From positions 1,798,001-1,862,000 of the forward strand of contig NZ_CP051302.1 in the NCBI RefSeq assembly GCF_024181405.1: 64,000 bases of DNA. Reading direction: 5' to 3'. The notes beneath the pieces were generated by a model, which did no database searches, was not told the DNA's origin, and saw only the letters and a list, made by a program, of their open reading frames with translations. The stretch is from Treponema denticola. Lineage in GTDB: Bacteria > Spirochaetota > Spirochaetia > Treponematales > Treponemataceae. This document shows, piece after piece, positions 20,104-28,844 of the stretch (the first letter of the stretch is position 1; each line of letters opens with the position of its first letter). The position numbers and the translations under genes were made by a program.

Positions 20104-20712
20104 TTAAGAAATCAAAGCAGTTATATTCTTCCTGAATTCGCCCGATGTGATTTCTCCGTTGATAAAACTTTTTATCTCCTCTTTTACTCTCATCGGGAAA
20201 CGGCTCCAATATTTTTCCGTCCAGTTTCCCATTGCCGTTTTTAACTCATCGTTTTCTTTTGCACTCATTTCGCCTATGCTGTAAGAAACAAATTGCAAAA
20301 TCATTCCATATAATACATCGGCAGGAACACCGTCAATCTTTCCGTTTTTTGCAAGGCTTTTTATTTTACCGTCATAGGAGCCTTGTTCGGGAATCCACGA
20401 ATCGATAAGAGCCTTCATCTGATCTTCGGAAAGCTCGGGAGCTTCTTTTAAAAGCATATCGGCTGCAAAATCGCGGAAGGTATGGCGAACCCCCTCAAGG
20501 CTTGCCTGAATCGACTTGTTGATGGATTCGGACATTTGTTTTGCCATATTTTCAGGATTTATAGCAGCGAGAGGACTTGCCGCCGAAGCCTCATTTTTTT
20601 TCCGCTCCAAGGCAGCAGCAATAACTTCTATTTCCCTCTCCCCTGCCCTGTTTAAAATGTAATCGACGGCAGCTAAAAGCTCCCTTTCCTTATTTTGCAT
20701 ATCATTAGCCAT
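20104..20712 (-). CDS. Conserved-looking hypothetical protein, mostly helical
   Basis: 202 aa without signal peptide or membrane span. Predicted to be almost all helix with an N-terminal charged region (NKERELLAAVDYILNRAGERE) and a middle segment SESINKSIQASLEGVRHTFRDFAADML. The C-terminal half ends in SRFPMRVKEEIKSFINGEI. Codon use and composition match neighbours. It is upstream of the small coiled-coil gene in an apparent operon. Family not recognised. Confidence 0.7.
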   Translation of the reverse strand: MANDMQNKERELLAAVDYILNRAGEREIEVIAAALERKKNEASAASPLAAINPENMAKQMSESINKSIQASLEGVRHTFRDFAADMLLKEAPELSEDQMKALIDSWIPEQGSYDGKIKSLAKNGKIDGVPADVLYGMILQFVSYSIGEMSAKENDELKTAMGNWTEKYWSRFPMRVKEEIKSFINGEITSGEFRKNITALIS

Positions 20713-20778
20713 ACCTTTGATTATACACCTTTTTTAGAGCTTTGAAAAGGGAGGAATTTTTTTTTAGGGGAGGAATTT

Positions 20779-20814
20779 AACCGCAGGGAGCGCAAAGGCC
20801 GCAAAGAATTTTTA
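20779..20814. repeat. Dispersed repeat copy 1 (AACCGcAGGG type)
   Basis: The unit AACCGCAGGGAGCGCAAAGG continues with CCGCAAAGAATTTTT. It matches the copy inside prmC at 55362-55392 in 25 of the first 28 positions and is related to the copy at 26455-26512. It lies in the spacer upstream of the Rpn-like nuclease gene. Confidence 0.75.
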
Positions 20815-20892
20815 TAAATTTACTCTTTTTTTTTAAATAATCCCTATAAATATAATGTGGAGGGGAAATGTGAAAAAATTAGGAGAACACAA

Positions 20893-21657
20893 ATGATCAA
20901 AAGATTTGAAGATTTAACATTTACAGACGATTTTATGTTTTGTAAAGTTATGCAAAATCCGGATTTATGCAAAAGACTTATTGAAATGATACTGGCCGGC
21001 ACAATAGGTAAAATTACTTATATCTCAGTACAACATAATAGTAAAAACTATGAACAGGCAAAGTCAGTAAGATTTGATGTTCTTGTACAAACAGAAAACG
21101 GTAAATTTTATGATATTGAAATGCAGGTAAGCAATGAACGCAATATCCCGAAACGAATGAGGTTTTACCAAGCTGCCATAGATATTTCATTCTTAGATAA
21201 GGGAAATTCCTATAATAATTTAAATGATTGTTTTATAATTTCTATCTGTACTTTTGATGCCATAGGTAAAAATAGGCCTATTTATACCTTTGAAAAGATC
21301 TGTCTTGAAGATAAAAATATATCTTTACAAGACGGTACGAAAAAGATTATAATAAACGCAGAGGCCTTTAAGGACACTGAAGACAAAGAATTAAAAGAAT
21401 TTTTAGAGTACCTTAAAACAGGTAAAGCAAAAAGTGAATTTATAAGGAGGATAGAAGAAATGATACAAGCAATAAAACAAAACGAACAAGCAAGGCAAGA
21501 ATATAGATTAATGTCTACTTTTGAAATGGACGCCATGGATAGAGGAGCTTATAAAACTAAGAAAGAAACGGCCAAACTTATGAAGCAAAAAAACTTTGAT
21601 ATAGCTTTGATTAAAGAAATAACAGGCCTTCCCGAAACGGAAATCGAGGCTCTCTAA
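20893..21657 (+). CDS. Rpn/PD-(D/E)xK nuclease-family transposase-like protein
   Basis: 254 aa. It opens with MIKRFEDLTFTDDFMFCKVM, the typical start of the PDDEXK_2/Rpn recombination-promoting nuclease family. The catalytic core is visible as RFDVLVQTENGKFYDIEMQV (D then ExQ, residues about 59-78). The C-terminus (MKQKNFDIALIKEITGLPETEIEAL) is the usual short helical tail of this family. The start at 20893 has AGGAG 7 nt upstream and is preferred to the upstream in-frame ATG at 20857. Its stop lies one base from the convergent neighbour's stop. Such genes are multicopy and mobile in Treponema; no terminal repeats seen here. Confidence 0.88.
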   Translation: MIKRFEDLTFTDDFMFCKVMQNPDLCKRLIEMILAGTIGKITYISVQHNSKNYEQAKSVRFDVLVQTENGKFYDIEMQVSNERNIPKRMRFYQAAIDISFLDKGNSYNNLNDCFIISICTFDAIGKNRPIYTFEKICLEDKNISLQDGTKKIIINAEAFKDTEDKELKEFLEYLKTGKAKSEFIRRIEEMIQAIKQNEQARQEYRLMSTFEMDAMDRGAYKTKKETAKLMKQKNFDIALIKEITGLPETEIEAL

Positions 21658-21658
21658 T

Positions 21659-22216
21659 TTAAGGCATCCCTACCTCATCGAGCAGGGCCTGATAGAGGGT
21701 AAGGGAATCCTTGGTCGCTTCTTGGAGGGCTTTTGCAAGGCGGCGGGCAATACGGTAAATAACCTTGGCTCCTTGGGCAGGCATTTCATTGCATAGGCTT
21801 AAAAAATCTTGAGACCCTAGCTCCAAGACGGTGCACTCGTTTAAGGCTTTTACGGAAGAACCGTGAAAATCTTCTCCGAGCAAAGCAGCCTTTCCAAAGC
21901 AGACTTTTTCTTCAGCCTTTAGATTGCTTAAGGCGAAGGGAGAACCTTCAAGGGTTGTGCGGAGCATTTGTACCTCGCCCTTAACTAAGATAAAAAGGCT
22001 TTTTCCCGTGTCGTTTTTATCGAGTATAATTTCGCCGCTATTAAAATTTTTTACACTTAAAAAAGAAAAAAGCTTTTCTAAAAATATCTTATTTTGATTA
22101 TCTGAAATATCCGAACCTTTAGACGAATCTAATCCTGCAAGGTCTGAAAATATTTCCAATCTCGATATAAGAGCTAGAATTTCATCTTTTTTTTCCATGA
22201 TTTCTTTATCTGTCAT
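21659..22216 (-). CDS. Cyclic-nucleotide-binding-domain-like protein
   Basis: 185 aa with one CNBD fold (about residues 45-160): LFSFLSVKNFNSGEIILDKND, then GKSLFILVKGEVQML. The phosphate-binding cassette reads CFGKAALLGEDFHGSSVKAL. Functional cassettes have FGE and an Arg-Ser/Thr-Ala, and here the Glu is Lys and the Arg is missing, so cAMP/cGMP binding is questionable. The start at 22216 is chosen because GGAGGA precedes it. It overlaps the end of the potassium channel gene by 11 nt, strongly suggesting that the protein is a regulatory subunit of that channel. Confidence 0.82.
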   Translation of the reverse strand: MTDKEIMEKKDEILALISRLEIFSDLAGLDSSKGSDISDNQNKIFLEKLFSFLSVKNFNSGEIILDKNDTGKSLFILVKGEVQMLRTTLEGSPFALSNLKAEEKVCFGKAALLGEDFHGSSVKALNECTVLELGSQDFLSLCNEMPAQGAKVIYRIARRLAKALQEATKDSLTLYQALLDEVGMP

Positions 22217-23498
22217 CAGCTCCTCCTTCATTTAGAATTTGGGAGTCGTCAAGAGCCGTTCCGTCAAGGGTAAAGTCGGTACGCTTTCTTCCCGAAACAA
22301 AGATACCTCTGGAATTAGGCTTTATTATATACTCATCGGGCGGAGTCAAAATAGGCTCGTTGCTTTTAAGCCGTTTTATCTTTTTTAGGTTATTTACTAT
22401 CTGCTGAATATTGGGATTTTTTTGAGCCTCGTGCAGAGCTTCTTTTCGGCGGCTGTAAAAGTTCCCCGTATTTTCCAAAAGGCCTATTAAAACGCGGCCG
22501 CCAGAAAGGCTGCGGCGGTATTCGCGGTAGGTTTTGCCTATAAACTCAAAGGGAATATCGTTTATGATAAGCCCCTCGCCTGACTTTTCCGTAATTAGTT
22601 CTCTTAAAACATGGCTAAGCCCCGTACCGCTTGAAGCCGAAACTAAAATGCTTCTTTCATAATCGGTACTTAAAATAATTTCATCACAGTGAGCAAGGGA
22701 AAGGTGCTGCCGGAATTTTGAGTCGATGAGCTCGGCAGCCGTATATATATGGGAGTTAAGGCTTCCTATTGTGAGAACTGCAAGTACCGTGCGCGAATCT
22801 ATTTCCATGGGGGAAGCATTTTGCGAATAGTCTGAAAGAATGAGAGCCCGCTCTGCATATCTTACATTTGCACGGAGCAAGGTCGCCTCATCGGTATAAT
22901 CCCCGAATAGATAGATAAGCCCCTTAAAGCGTCTGTCGGTTTTGATTATATCCATATTTTCGGGGCTTGCATTGTTTATAAGAACAATATGGTCTATGGG
23001 AATATCGGGGTTTGAAGAAATAATCCCTAAAAGAATTCTGTCAAAGTTAGGCTTCCAGCCGCATATCAAAAAATGATTTTTTATCTTTTCCAATCTAATA
23101 AGCCCCCTATCCTTTTTTACCTGTCTATCAAAAAAGAACGATGCAACTTTTCCGCTCACTCCTGCAAAAGCTACAACTCCAAAAAGAAGGAGAATGATAC
23201 CGGCCAAGCGGCCCAAAATTGTTGAGGGAGTAATGTCTCCGTAACCGACGGTTGTGATAGTTACAAGAGAATACCAAAAGGCATCGAAAAAATTGTTAAT
23301 CCTTGAATTACTGTTTGCTTCCGAAACAAAGATAATTACAACCAATACAAGAAAAATAAATGCAAAACCTGCCAGTATTCTAAAAATATCGCTTGCAGGA
23401 ATATGCTTTATCCAAAGCACAAACCTGACAATCAATGGAGTTTTTTTAGGCTGAGAGAATTCTATATCCGTTTTTTTGTATCTTTTTTTTTCTTTCAT
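22206..23498 (-). CDS. Two-TM potassium channel with RCK/TrkA-N-like domain
   Basis: 430 aa. TM1 is near residues 40-60, the selectivity filter TVGYGD is at 83-88, and TM2 is near 95-120. A cytoplasmic Rossmann-like RCK domain follows, starting FLICGWKPNFDRIL (about 148) and containing LFGDYTDEATLLRANV, which senses ligand or NAD in related channels. A second C-terminal segment runs to residue 430. It is the first gene of a two-gene unit with the CNBD-like protein. It should conduct potassium across the inner membrane; the gating ligand is unknown. Confidence 0.9.
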   Translation of the reverse strand: MKEKKRYKKTDIEFSQPKKTPLIVRFVLWIKHIPASDIFRILAGFAFIFLVLVVIIFVSEANSNSRINNFFDAFWYSLVTITTVGYGDITPSTILGRLAGIILLLFGVVAFAGVSGKVASFFFDRQVKKDRGLIRLEKIKNHFLICGWKPNFDRILLGIISSNPDIPIDHIVLINNASPENMDIIKTDRRFKGLIYLFGDYTDEATLLRANVRYAERALILSDYSQNASPMEIDSRTVLAVLTIGSLNSHIYTAAELIDSKFRQHLSLAHCDEIILSTDYERSILVSASSGTGLSHVLRELITEKSGEGLIINDIPFEFIGKTYREYRRSLSGGRVLIGLLENTGNFYSRRKEALHEAQKNPNIQQIVNNLKKIKRLKSNEPILTPPDEYIIKPNSRGIFVSGRKRTDFTLDGTALDDSQILNEGGADDR

Positions 23499-23510
23499 TT
23501 TAATATCGAG

Positions 23511-24602
23511 CTATTCCGAAATATAAGCTGTCAATAAAAGAAGAGTGTTTTCAAGCCCCTGTTTATGAATTCTCTCATAGCCGTGGGAGGCAGCAACTCC
23601 GGTTCCTATGAGGGCATGGCGGTAGTCATAACCTGCACTTAGGGCAGCTGAAGCATCCGAGCCGTAAAAGGGATAAACATCGACTGCAAAGTTTAGTTCC
23701 ATATCCTTGGCTATTTTGATAAGCTCGCTTGTAAAATCATAGTTATAGGGCCCGGAAGAATCCTTTGCACAGATTGAAACTGCATATTCATCGGTATCAA
23801 GATCGCTTCCCACAACGCCCATATCGACTGCGAGCATATCGCTTATGCCTTCGGGATGTCCTGCAGAAGCTCCGTGGCCTATTTCTTCATAATTTGTAAA
23901 CATAATGTAGGTCTTGCGTTTTAGTTTTAATTCTCCCTTTGCAACCTGCTCTGCAAGATAGATGAACATTCCGCAGCTAGCCTTGTCGTCCAAGTGCCGA
24001 CTCTTTAAAAAGCCGTTCCCGGCCTTTCGGGCAAGGGATTCAATGGCCACAACATCGCCCGCCATGATGCCGAGCTTTTCGACATCTTCACGGGATTTTA
24101 CAATCTCATCGAGCACGAGCTCCATATTCGAATCATCTCTTTTCAGCTCGTTTATTTCGCGCGAAGCGTGAACGGCGGGCTCCGTGAGCCTCATGGTGCC
24201 CTCATATTTTTTCCCCTCCCTAGTAATAACCGTTACATTGGACTGCTCTACATAATTGTACGGAAAGCCCCCGTCAAGAGAGGTACGCAGACGGCCTGAA
24301 GATTTAATGTGCCTAACAAAGAGGCCGAGGGTGTCAATATGGGCTGAAAGCAAAAGAGCCTTATCTCCTTTTTTGCCGGTATTAGGTTCGGCATTTTTAT
24401 CAAGTTCGCAGACAACAGCACCCTTGTTCGTAAGCCAAGGCTTAAAGCCTAGACCTGAAAGCCTTTTCATAACATAATCGGCAGCCTCGCAGGTGTAGCC
24501 CGTGGGGCTGGGTATATTGCAGATAGTGATAATCTCGTCCATCACCTTTTCGGCTGCATTTGAAATTGAATTTTTAAGCTCGGCAAGTTTATTTTTTTCC
24601 AT
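23511..24602 (-). CDS. M42-family metallo-aminopeptidase
   Basis: 363 aa. Metal-site residues are visible: His in LSAHIDTLGLFV, Asp in SRHLDDKASCGMF, Glu-Glu in FTNYEEIGHGAS, Asp in LAVDMGVVG, and the C-terminal His in VAASHGYERIH. This is the glutamyl/deblocking aminopeptidase (PepA/FrvX) type, a cytoplasmic dodecameric enzyme that trims peptides. The start at 24602 follows AAAGGAGC. It lies 12 nt upstream of the potassium channel gene and may be co-transcribed with it. Confidence 0.93.
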   Translation of the reverse strand: MEKNKLAELKNSISNAAEKVMDEIITICNIPSPTGYTCEAADYVMKRLSGLGFKPWLTNKGAVVCELDKNAEPNTGKKGDKALLLSAHIDTLGLFVRHIKSSGRLRTSLDGGFPYNYVEQSNVTVITREGKKYEGTMRLTEPAVHASREINELKRDDSNMELVLDEIVKSREDVEKLGIMAGDVVAIESLARKAGNGFLKSRHLDDKASCGMFIYLAEQVAKGELKLKRKTYIMFTNYEEIGHGASAGHPEGISDMLAVDMGVVGSDLDTDEYAVSICAKDSSGPYNYDFTSELIKIAKDMELNFAVDVYPFYGSDASAALSAGYDYRHALIGTGVAASHGYERIHKQGLENTLLLLTAYISE

Positions 24603-24686
24603 GATAAAGCTCCTTTAAAGCAAGTTTTAATTAAGGCTTACAGGATATTATAGATGGGACGGAATGTCAAGAAGAGGCGGAAGTTT

Positions 24687-26369
24687 TTAATTTTCAGCTA
24701 ATATCTTGCTTAAAAAGCTTTTATTTATCTTTGCTTCCTCATAGGTGCCAGAAAATATTTTGCCGTCGGCTTCAATTGAAACTACATGATCACAAAAGAA
24801 TTCTATTTCTTCTATATCGTGTGACACTATTATGCAGCTTTTGTTTTTGATTAAATCTTTTAAAAGCGGAAATATTCTTCTTTTGGTGAGCACATCTATC
24901 GAGGTAAAAATTTCGTCAAAGATTAGGTAATCATATCTTTCTGCATGGAAAAATATACGGGCAATATTTATAAGCCTTTTTTCTCCGCCTGAAATATGTT
25001 TTCCGTCTATACCTAAGTCTCTTCCTCTTAAAGAGCCAAGCTGTAGGGTTTCAATTATTTTTTCGGCAAGGTTTGCGTTATGGCAGCCCAGCTCGATGTT
25101 TTGAATTAAATCCGCATTTAGGATATAGGAATCTTGTGAGATATAAAGAATTTTATCGGACAATTCATAATCATATGGATTCGTATTTTTGTTAAACACA
25201 AAAACATTTCCGGTCATCTTGTCCCGTCCTAAAAGAATATTTAAAAGACTCGACTTACCGGAACCTGAAACACCGAGTAAGGCATATTTTTTGTTTAAGC
25301 CGAAACTTAAGCGCTCTATAAAAAGACTCCGCTCCTTATCTACCTGTAAACTTAAACCGGAAATATCAAAGAAAAAGTTTTGAGACTCATCTTCCATATT
25401 AAGTTTTTCTTTTATATCCTCTTCTTCCATTAGGCTTAAAATTTCATCGGCACTTTCGCAAGCTCCAAAATAAGCCTGACTTACCGAATCAAGGTCTCCT
25501 AAAACCGAGGTTAACTGTGAAAAATATGCAATTATGGTTATTAAAACGCTTAAAGGTAAAGTACCGTCAAAATACATCTTTGCCGAAACAGCCATAAGGG
25601 CTACAGACAATAAGGGCAATACATAAACAGGAACAAGGCGGTAGACGGTATCCGAAAACAAATCAGTTTTGCGTACACTGTTATTTACATCTTTTATTGT
25701 GTTTTTTATTCTTTCATTTTTTTCAAGTTTAAATAAGGGAAAGCCCCGAAAAAGAGTTGTCATTGAAAGCGCTTCTATCATTTTGGAATGAAGACCTGCA
25801 TAAGCCCTCATTGTTTTTAAAAACATAGGCGAATAAAATTTACGGTTAATAAAATAGGCACATGTATAAAGCGCCAGAGCCGCAAGGCCTAAAAGGCCGA
25901 AGATATAAGAATATGTAAAAAGGATTACAAGAATAAAAATGTAGCGCACAATGCCCATCAGCTTATTCATTACGGAAGGCACAAAAAGAGAAAGAATTGA
26001 GCCGACCGAAGCATCCATAATATTTTCGTAGTAACCTTGCCCATGAGTTTTAATCGTTTTTTCGGAATGCTGCGAAAGCGAAGAATAAAGGCCGTAACGC
26101 AATGCAGAATCAAAACGCATATGCACCTTACCGAAAACCCAGCCGACAAGATATTCAAAAATAAGCGAAAAACAAATTACACCTATGTATATAACAAGCA
26201 CCCTTGAAGGGTTAATATTATTTTCAAGATTAGAAACAAAGGTACCGTAGAGTTTCGGATAAATAAGAGAGATCAGCGACACAAGTGAAAAAATAAACGA
26301 TATAAGAACACAAGAATAAATATGCTTTTTTAACTTATACATAGAAATTATTTTTTTTAAAGTTTGCAT
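24687..26369 (-). CDS. ABC transporter, fused permease and ATPase half-transporter
   Basis: 560 aa. Six membrane spans (about residues 15-300) precede an ATPase with Walker A GVSGSGKSS, signature HISGGEKRLINIAR, Walker B YDYLIFDEIF and H-loop IIVSHDIEE. The aspartate-rich D-loop region departs from the common form (TSID). It is an exporter-type half-transporter that would act as a homodimer. No substrate can be named. It stands alone between an M42 peptidase and malic enzyme. Its promoter has a G9 tract in the spacer, so expression may be phase variable. Confidence 0.9.
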   Translation of the reverse strand: MQTLKKIISMYKLKKHIYSCVLISFIFSLVSLISLIYPKLYGTFVSNLENNINPSRVLVIYIGVICFSLIFEYLVGWVFGKVHMRFDSALRYGLYSSLSQHSEKTIKTHGQGYYENIMDASVGSILSLFVPSVMNKLMGIVRYIFILVILFTYSYIFGLLGLAALALYTCAYFINRKFYSPMFLKTMRAYAGLHSKMIEALSMTTLFRGFPLFKLEKNERIKNTIKDVNNSVRKTDLFSDTVYRLVPVYVLPLLSVALMAVSAKMYFDGTLPLSVLITIIAYFSQLTSVLGDLDSVSQAYFGACESADEILSLMEEEDIKEKLNMEDESQNFFFDISGLSLQVDKERSLFIERLSFGLNKKYALLGVSGSGKSSLLNILLGRDKMTGNVFVFNKNTNPYDYELSDKILYISQDSYILNADLIQNIELGCHNANLAEKIIETLQLGSLRGRDLGIDGKHISGGEKRLINIARIFFHAERYDYLIFDEIFTSIDVLTKRRIFPLLKDLIKNKSCIIVSHDIEEIEFFCDHVVSIEADGKIFSGTYEEAKINKSFLSKILAEN

Positions 26370-26393
26370 TTAAAGATTCTCCTCTTTGACTAT

Positions 26394-26421
26394 AGTATAC
26401 CCCCCCCCGATCTTTTGTCAA
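26394..26421 (-). promoter_or_regulatory. Promoter with G9 homopolymer in the -35/-10 spacer
   Basis: On the minus strand TTGACA (26416-26421) and TATACT (26394-26399) are separated by 16 nt, of which nine are consecutive G (26400-26408). An AGGAG Shine-Dalgarno and the ATG at 26369 follow. Gain of one G would give the optimal 17-nt spacer. Confidence 0.82.
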
Positions 26422-26454
26422 CACTTTAGAATTTTAAACCGGACAAGTTTTTTT

Positions 26455-26512
26455 AACCGAAAGGAACGCAAAGAGCTCAAGCCAAGGCTTGAGCTGCGCA
26501 AAGATTTTTTAA
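26455..26512. repeat. Dispersed repeat copy 2 with internal palindrome; rest of the 318-nt spacer
   Basis: AACCGAAAGGAACGCAAAG is related to the repeat at 20779. Here a perfect 10-bp inverted repeat with a 2-nt loop (AGCTCAAGCC AA GGCTTGAGCT) sits between two GCAAAG units. The rest of the spacer between the ABC gene and malic enzyme (26370-26687) holds the ABC promoter, A/T-rich sequence without a convincing ORF, and the malic enzyme terminator. Confidence 0.65.
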
Positions 26513-26601
26513 TAATATAAATTATCGATGATAGCCTTAAAACCCCTGATAAAAATCTATGCAAATTATGTAATCAACTATACGATTTACATGGTTTTAA
26601 T

Positions 26602-26639
26602 ATAAAAAACCGACCGATTCTTTTTAAGAGCCGGCCGGT
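26602..26639 (-). terminator. Terminator of malic enzyme gene
   Basis: An 8-bp stem with one G-U pair (26609-26616 with 26632-26639) is followed by a run of T on the minus strand. It is located about 50 nt after the malic enzyme stop. Confidence 0.8.
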
Positions 26640-26687
26640 CTTGTACAGAAACTTCTAAAAATCCAAGTGGTTTTTAGAAATGTCTAT

Positions 26688-28184
26688 TTATTTTCTGTTC
26701 TTTTTAATTTGCTCGATAGCGTATTCTAGGGCTTTTTCATAGAACTCCTGCGGGGGCTCTTTGATAAAATCTTTTTCCATTAACATTTTGGTCAAGGAGC
26801 GGCTTTCTTCGATATCTTTTTTTGCTCTTTGGTAGGCTTCATCCCATGTCATGGTTACACGGGCCAAGCCTTCCTTAATTGCCTGCATTGCAACATCGGC
26901 AGCTTCAACAGCAAAGACATCTTCATCCTGCATTGTAACTACGATATTGTCGGGGTTAATGCCCTTCTTCTCGGAATAGTCTGCAATCGAGTGAGAACAG
27001 CGGATAGCCATTCCGTCGGAAATCTTTTTGGCTCTTACCAAAAGAGCACCCTTTAGGATTCCGGGGAAACAAACAGAGTTGTTAATCTGATTCGGGAAGT
27101 CTCCTCGTCCTGTTCCGACGATAAAGGCACCTGCGGCCTTAGCTTCATGGGGCCAGATTTCGGGGATGGGGTTTGCACAGGTAAAGACTATAGCCTTTTT
27201 ATTCATCGAGGCAACCTGTTCCTTTGTTACAGTGTTGGGCCCGGGAGTAGAAAGAGCGATTAAAACGTCGGCACCCTTCATTGCTTCATCAAAGGTTTCA
27301 ATCTTTTTGGGATTGGTCTGTAAACAGAGCTCCCACTTTCGGTAATAGCGTTTATCTTCTTCTATGTCTTTTCGGCCTGAATGTAATGCTCCTCTTGAAT
27401 CGCAGATAATCATATTTTCAGGTTTTCCGCCGTCAGCCAAGATAAGACGGGCTATTGTCGTGTTTGAAGCACCTGCTCCCAAAAGAACAATCTTGCAGTC
27501 TTCCATCTTTTTACCGGCAAGTTTTATAGCGTTTAAAAGACCTGCAAGGGTTATACAGGCAGTGCCTTGAGCATCATCATGCCAGACGGGAATTTCGCAG
27601 ACCTCTCTCAATGTATCCAAAACCTTAAAGCAGTCGGGCTGTTGAATATCTTCAAGGTTTACGGCTCCTACCGAAGGTTCGAGCATTCTGACAAAATCGA
27701 TAATCTTGTCGGGGTCATGCTTTCCGGCTTTTACGCCCCGTTTTCCTTCTTCGTCAACTCTTACAATAGAATCGATACACAGAGGATATGAGTCAACGCC
27801 GCCTAAATACTTCATAAGCATACACTTGCCTTCCATAACTCCCAATCCTCCGGGAGGGGTGCAGTCGCCGTCGCCTAAAACTCGTGTAGAGTCGCTTACA
27901 ACAGCAACCAAGTTCCCTTTGTTGGAAAGAGCAAAGGATGTTTCATTATCATCGCGAATTGTGGTAGAAATAGCAGAAACGCCGGGTGTATACCAAACGT
28001 TAAACCAGTTAAAACCGTACAAACCGCATTTGGGGACAGTCTGGAGCTTTCCGCCGTAAAAACTGTGCGTTAAAACCGACAGTTTCTTTAAAAAATGCGT
28101 TTTCGCGAGAGCCTTTTCATCATCCGTAAAATCGGACGGGAATAATTCAGTAATGGAGTTCAACTCCTTATCTATGCTTTTCAT
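26688..28184 (-). CDS. NAD(P)-dependent malic enzyme
   Basis: 498 aa cytoplasmic oxidative decarboxylase making pyruvate from malate. Seen: DSTRVLGDGDCTPPGGLGVMEGK-type N-terminal region, catalytic lysine region GVKAGKHDPDKI, metal site WHDDAQGTACITLAGLLNA, and Rossmann motif IVLLGAGASNTTIARL. The final part has ANPIPEIWP. The start at 28184 (MKSIDKEL) is chosen over an upstream in-frame ATG. A TTGATA-17-TATCAT promoter ends 6 nt before it and there is no Shine-Dalgarno, so the mRNA is predicted to be leaderless. Supplies pyruvate and reducing power in an organism that ferments amino acids. Confidence 0.92.
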   Translation of the reverse strand: MKSIDKELNSITELFPSDFTDDEKALAKTHFLKKLSVLTHSFYGGKLQTVPKCGLYGFNWFNVWYTPGVSAISTTIRDDNETSFALSNKGNLVAVVSDSTRVLGDGDCTPPGGLGVMEGKCMLMKYLGGVDSYPLCIDSIVRVDEEGKRGVKAGKHDPDKIIDFVRMLEPSVGAVNLEDIQQPDCFKVLDTLREVCEIPVWHDDAQGTACITLAGLLNAIKLAGKKMEDCKIVLLGAGASNTTIARLILADGGKPENMIICDSRGALHSGRKDIEEDKRYYRKWELCLQTNPKKIETFDEAMKGADVLIALSTPGPNTVTKEQVASMNKKAIVFTCANPIPEIWPHEAKAAGAFIVGTGRGDFPNQINNSVCFPGILKGALLVRAKKISDGMAIRCSHSIADYSEKKGINPDNIVVTMQDEDVFAVEAADVAMQAIKEGLARVTMTWDEAYQRAKKDIEESRSLTKMLMEKDFIKEPPQEFYEKALEYAIEQIKKNRK

Positions 28185-28190
28185 AGGATA

Positions 28191-28219
28191 ATGATAACAT
28201 AAGAACAAGATTTTATCAA
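28191..28219 (-). promoter_or_regulatory. Promoter of malic enzyme, leaderless geometry
   Basis: On the minus strand TTGATA (28214-28219), 17 nt, TATCAT (28191-28196), then only TATCCT before the ATG at 28184. Transcription would start at or next to the start codon. Confidence 0.72.
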
Positions 28220-28233
28220 GCCTTAAATTTTAT

Positions 28234-28833
28234 TTACAAAGATGAAATAATTTTATCTGCCGCTTTTTCGGGGGAGAGGCCTTTCGGGTTTATGGAAAAG
28301 GAAGCCAAAGCTTTGTAGATTTTTATACGCCTTTCGTATATCGAAAAAAAACGGTCTTCCGCATCTTTTTCATTTTTAATATTTTCTCCTAAAAAGGCAG
28401 GATAAAAGCCTTCTTTATGTGCAGCCGTTTTTATTCTATAAAAAATTTCGGCCGGAGTGGTATCGATTAAAATTATTCGGGGAAAATCTTTTAGCTTTTT
28501 GATAATGGCTTCGTTTTCCGCATAGCCTCCTCCGGTGCTGACAATGGCGTTTACATCATCACAGTGAACAGCGTTTTTGTACCCACAGCTAACGGCGTTT
28601 TTTTCATTTGAACAAGGCGAAATTTTTTCGATTATTGTATTAAAACATTCAAATTCTTTTAGACGGAATTCTTTTTCTCCATGAGCCTTATAAAGTTCTC
28701 TTATCGCCTTCCCGTAAACTTCTTCCATATAGGAATCCGTATCTATAAAAGAAGCTTTAAGTTTTTTTGAAAGAGCCCTGCCCGCTTCGGTTTTTCCGGC
28801 TCGGCTCATTCCGATTAAAAATATAATCATCAA
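28234..28833 (-). CDS. aroK: Shikimate kinase
   Basis: 199 aa enzyme of chorismate synthesis. The Walker A variant is IFLIGMSRAGKTEAGRAL. Shikimate site FIDTDSYME, the glycine-rich STGGGYAEN loop and a lid-like SIYERRIKIY segment are present. Ahead of STGGG there is an extra segment made of NAVSCGYK and NAVHCDDV, two 24-nt-period copies of the native NAIVSTGG start, an apparent local duplication. The start at 28833 (MMIIFLIG) follows ATAAGG. It is preceded by two tandem 16-bp palindromic units at 28845-28876. Confidence 0.9.
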   Translation of the reverse strand: MMIIFLIGMSRAGKTEAGRALSKKLKASFIDTDSYMEEVYGKAIRELYKAHGEKEFRLKEFECFNTIIEKISPCSNEKNAVSCGYKNAVHCDDVNAIVSTGGGYAENEAIIKKLKDFPRIILIDTTPAEIFYRIKTAAHKEGFYPAFLGENIKNEKDAEDRFFSIYERRIKIYKALASFSINPKGLSPEKAADKIISSL

Positions 28834-28844
28834 AATATTTCCTT

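Noticed and set aside
20857..20892. Upstream ATG for the Rpn-like gene
   Set aside because: The ATG at 20893 has AGGAG at 7 nt and begins with the family's conserved MIKRFEDL-type start; the upstream residues (MEGKCEKIRRTQ) are not family-like.
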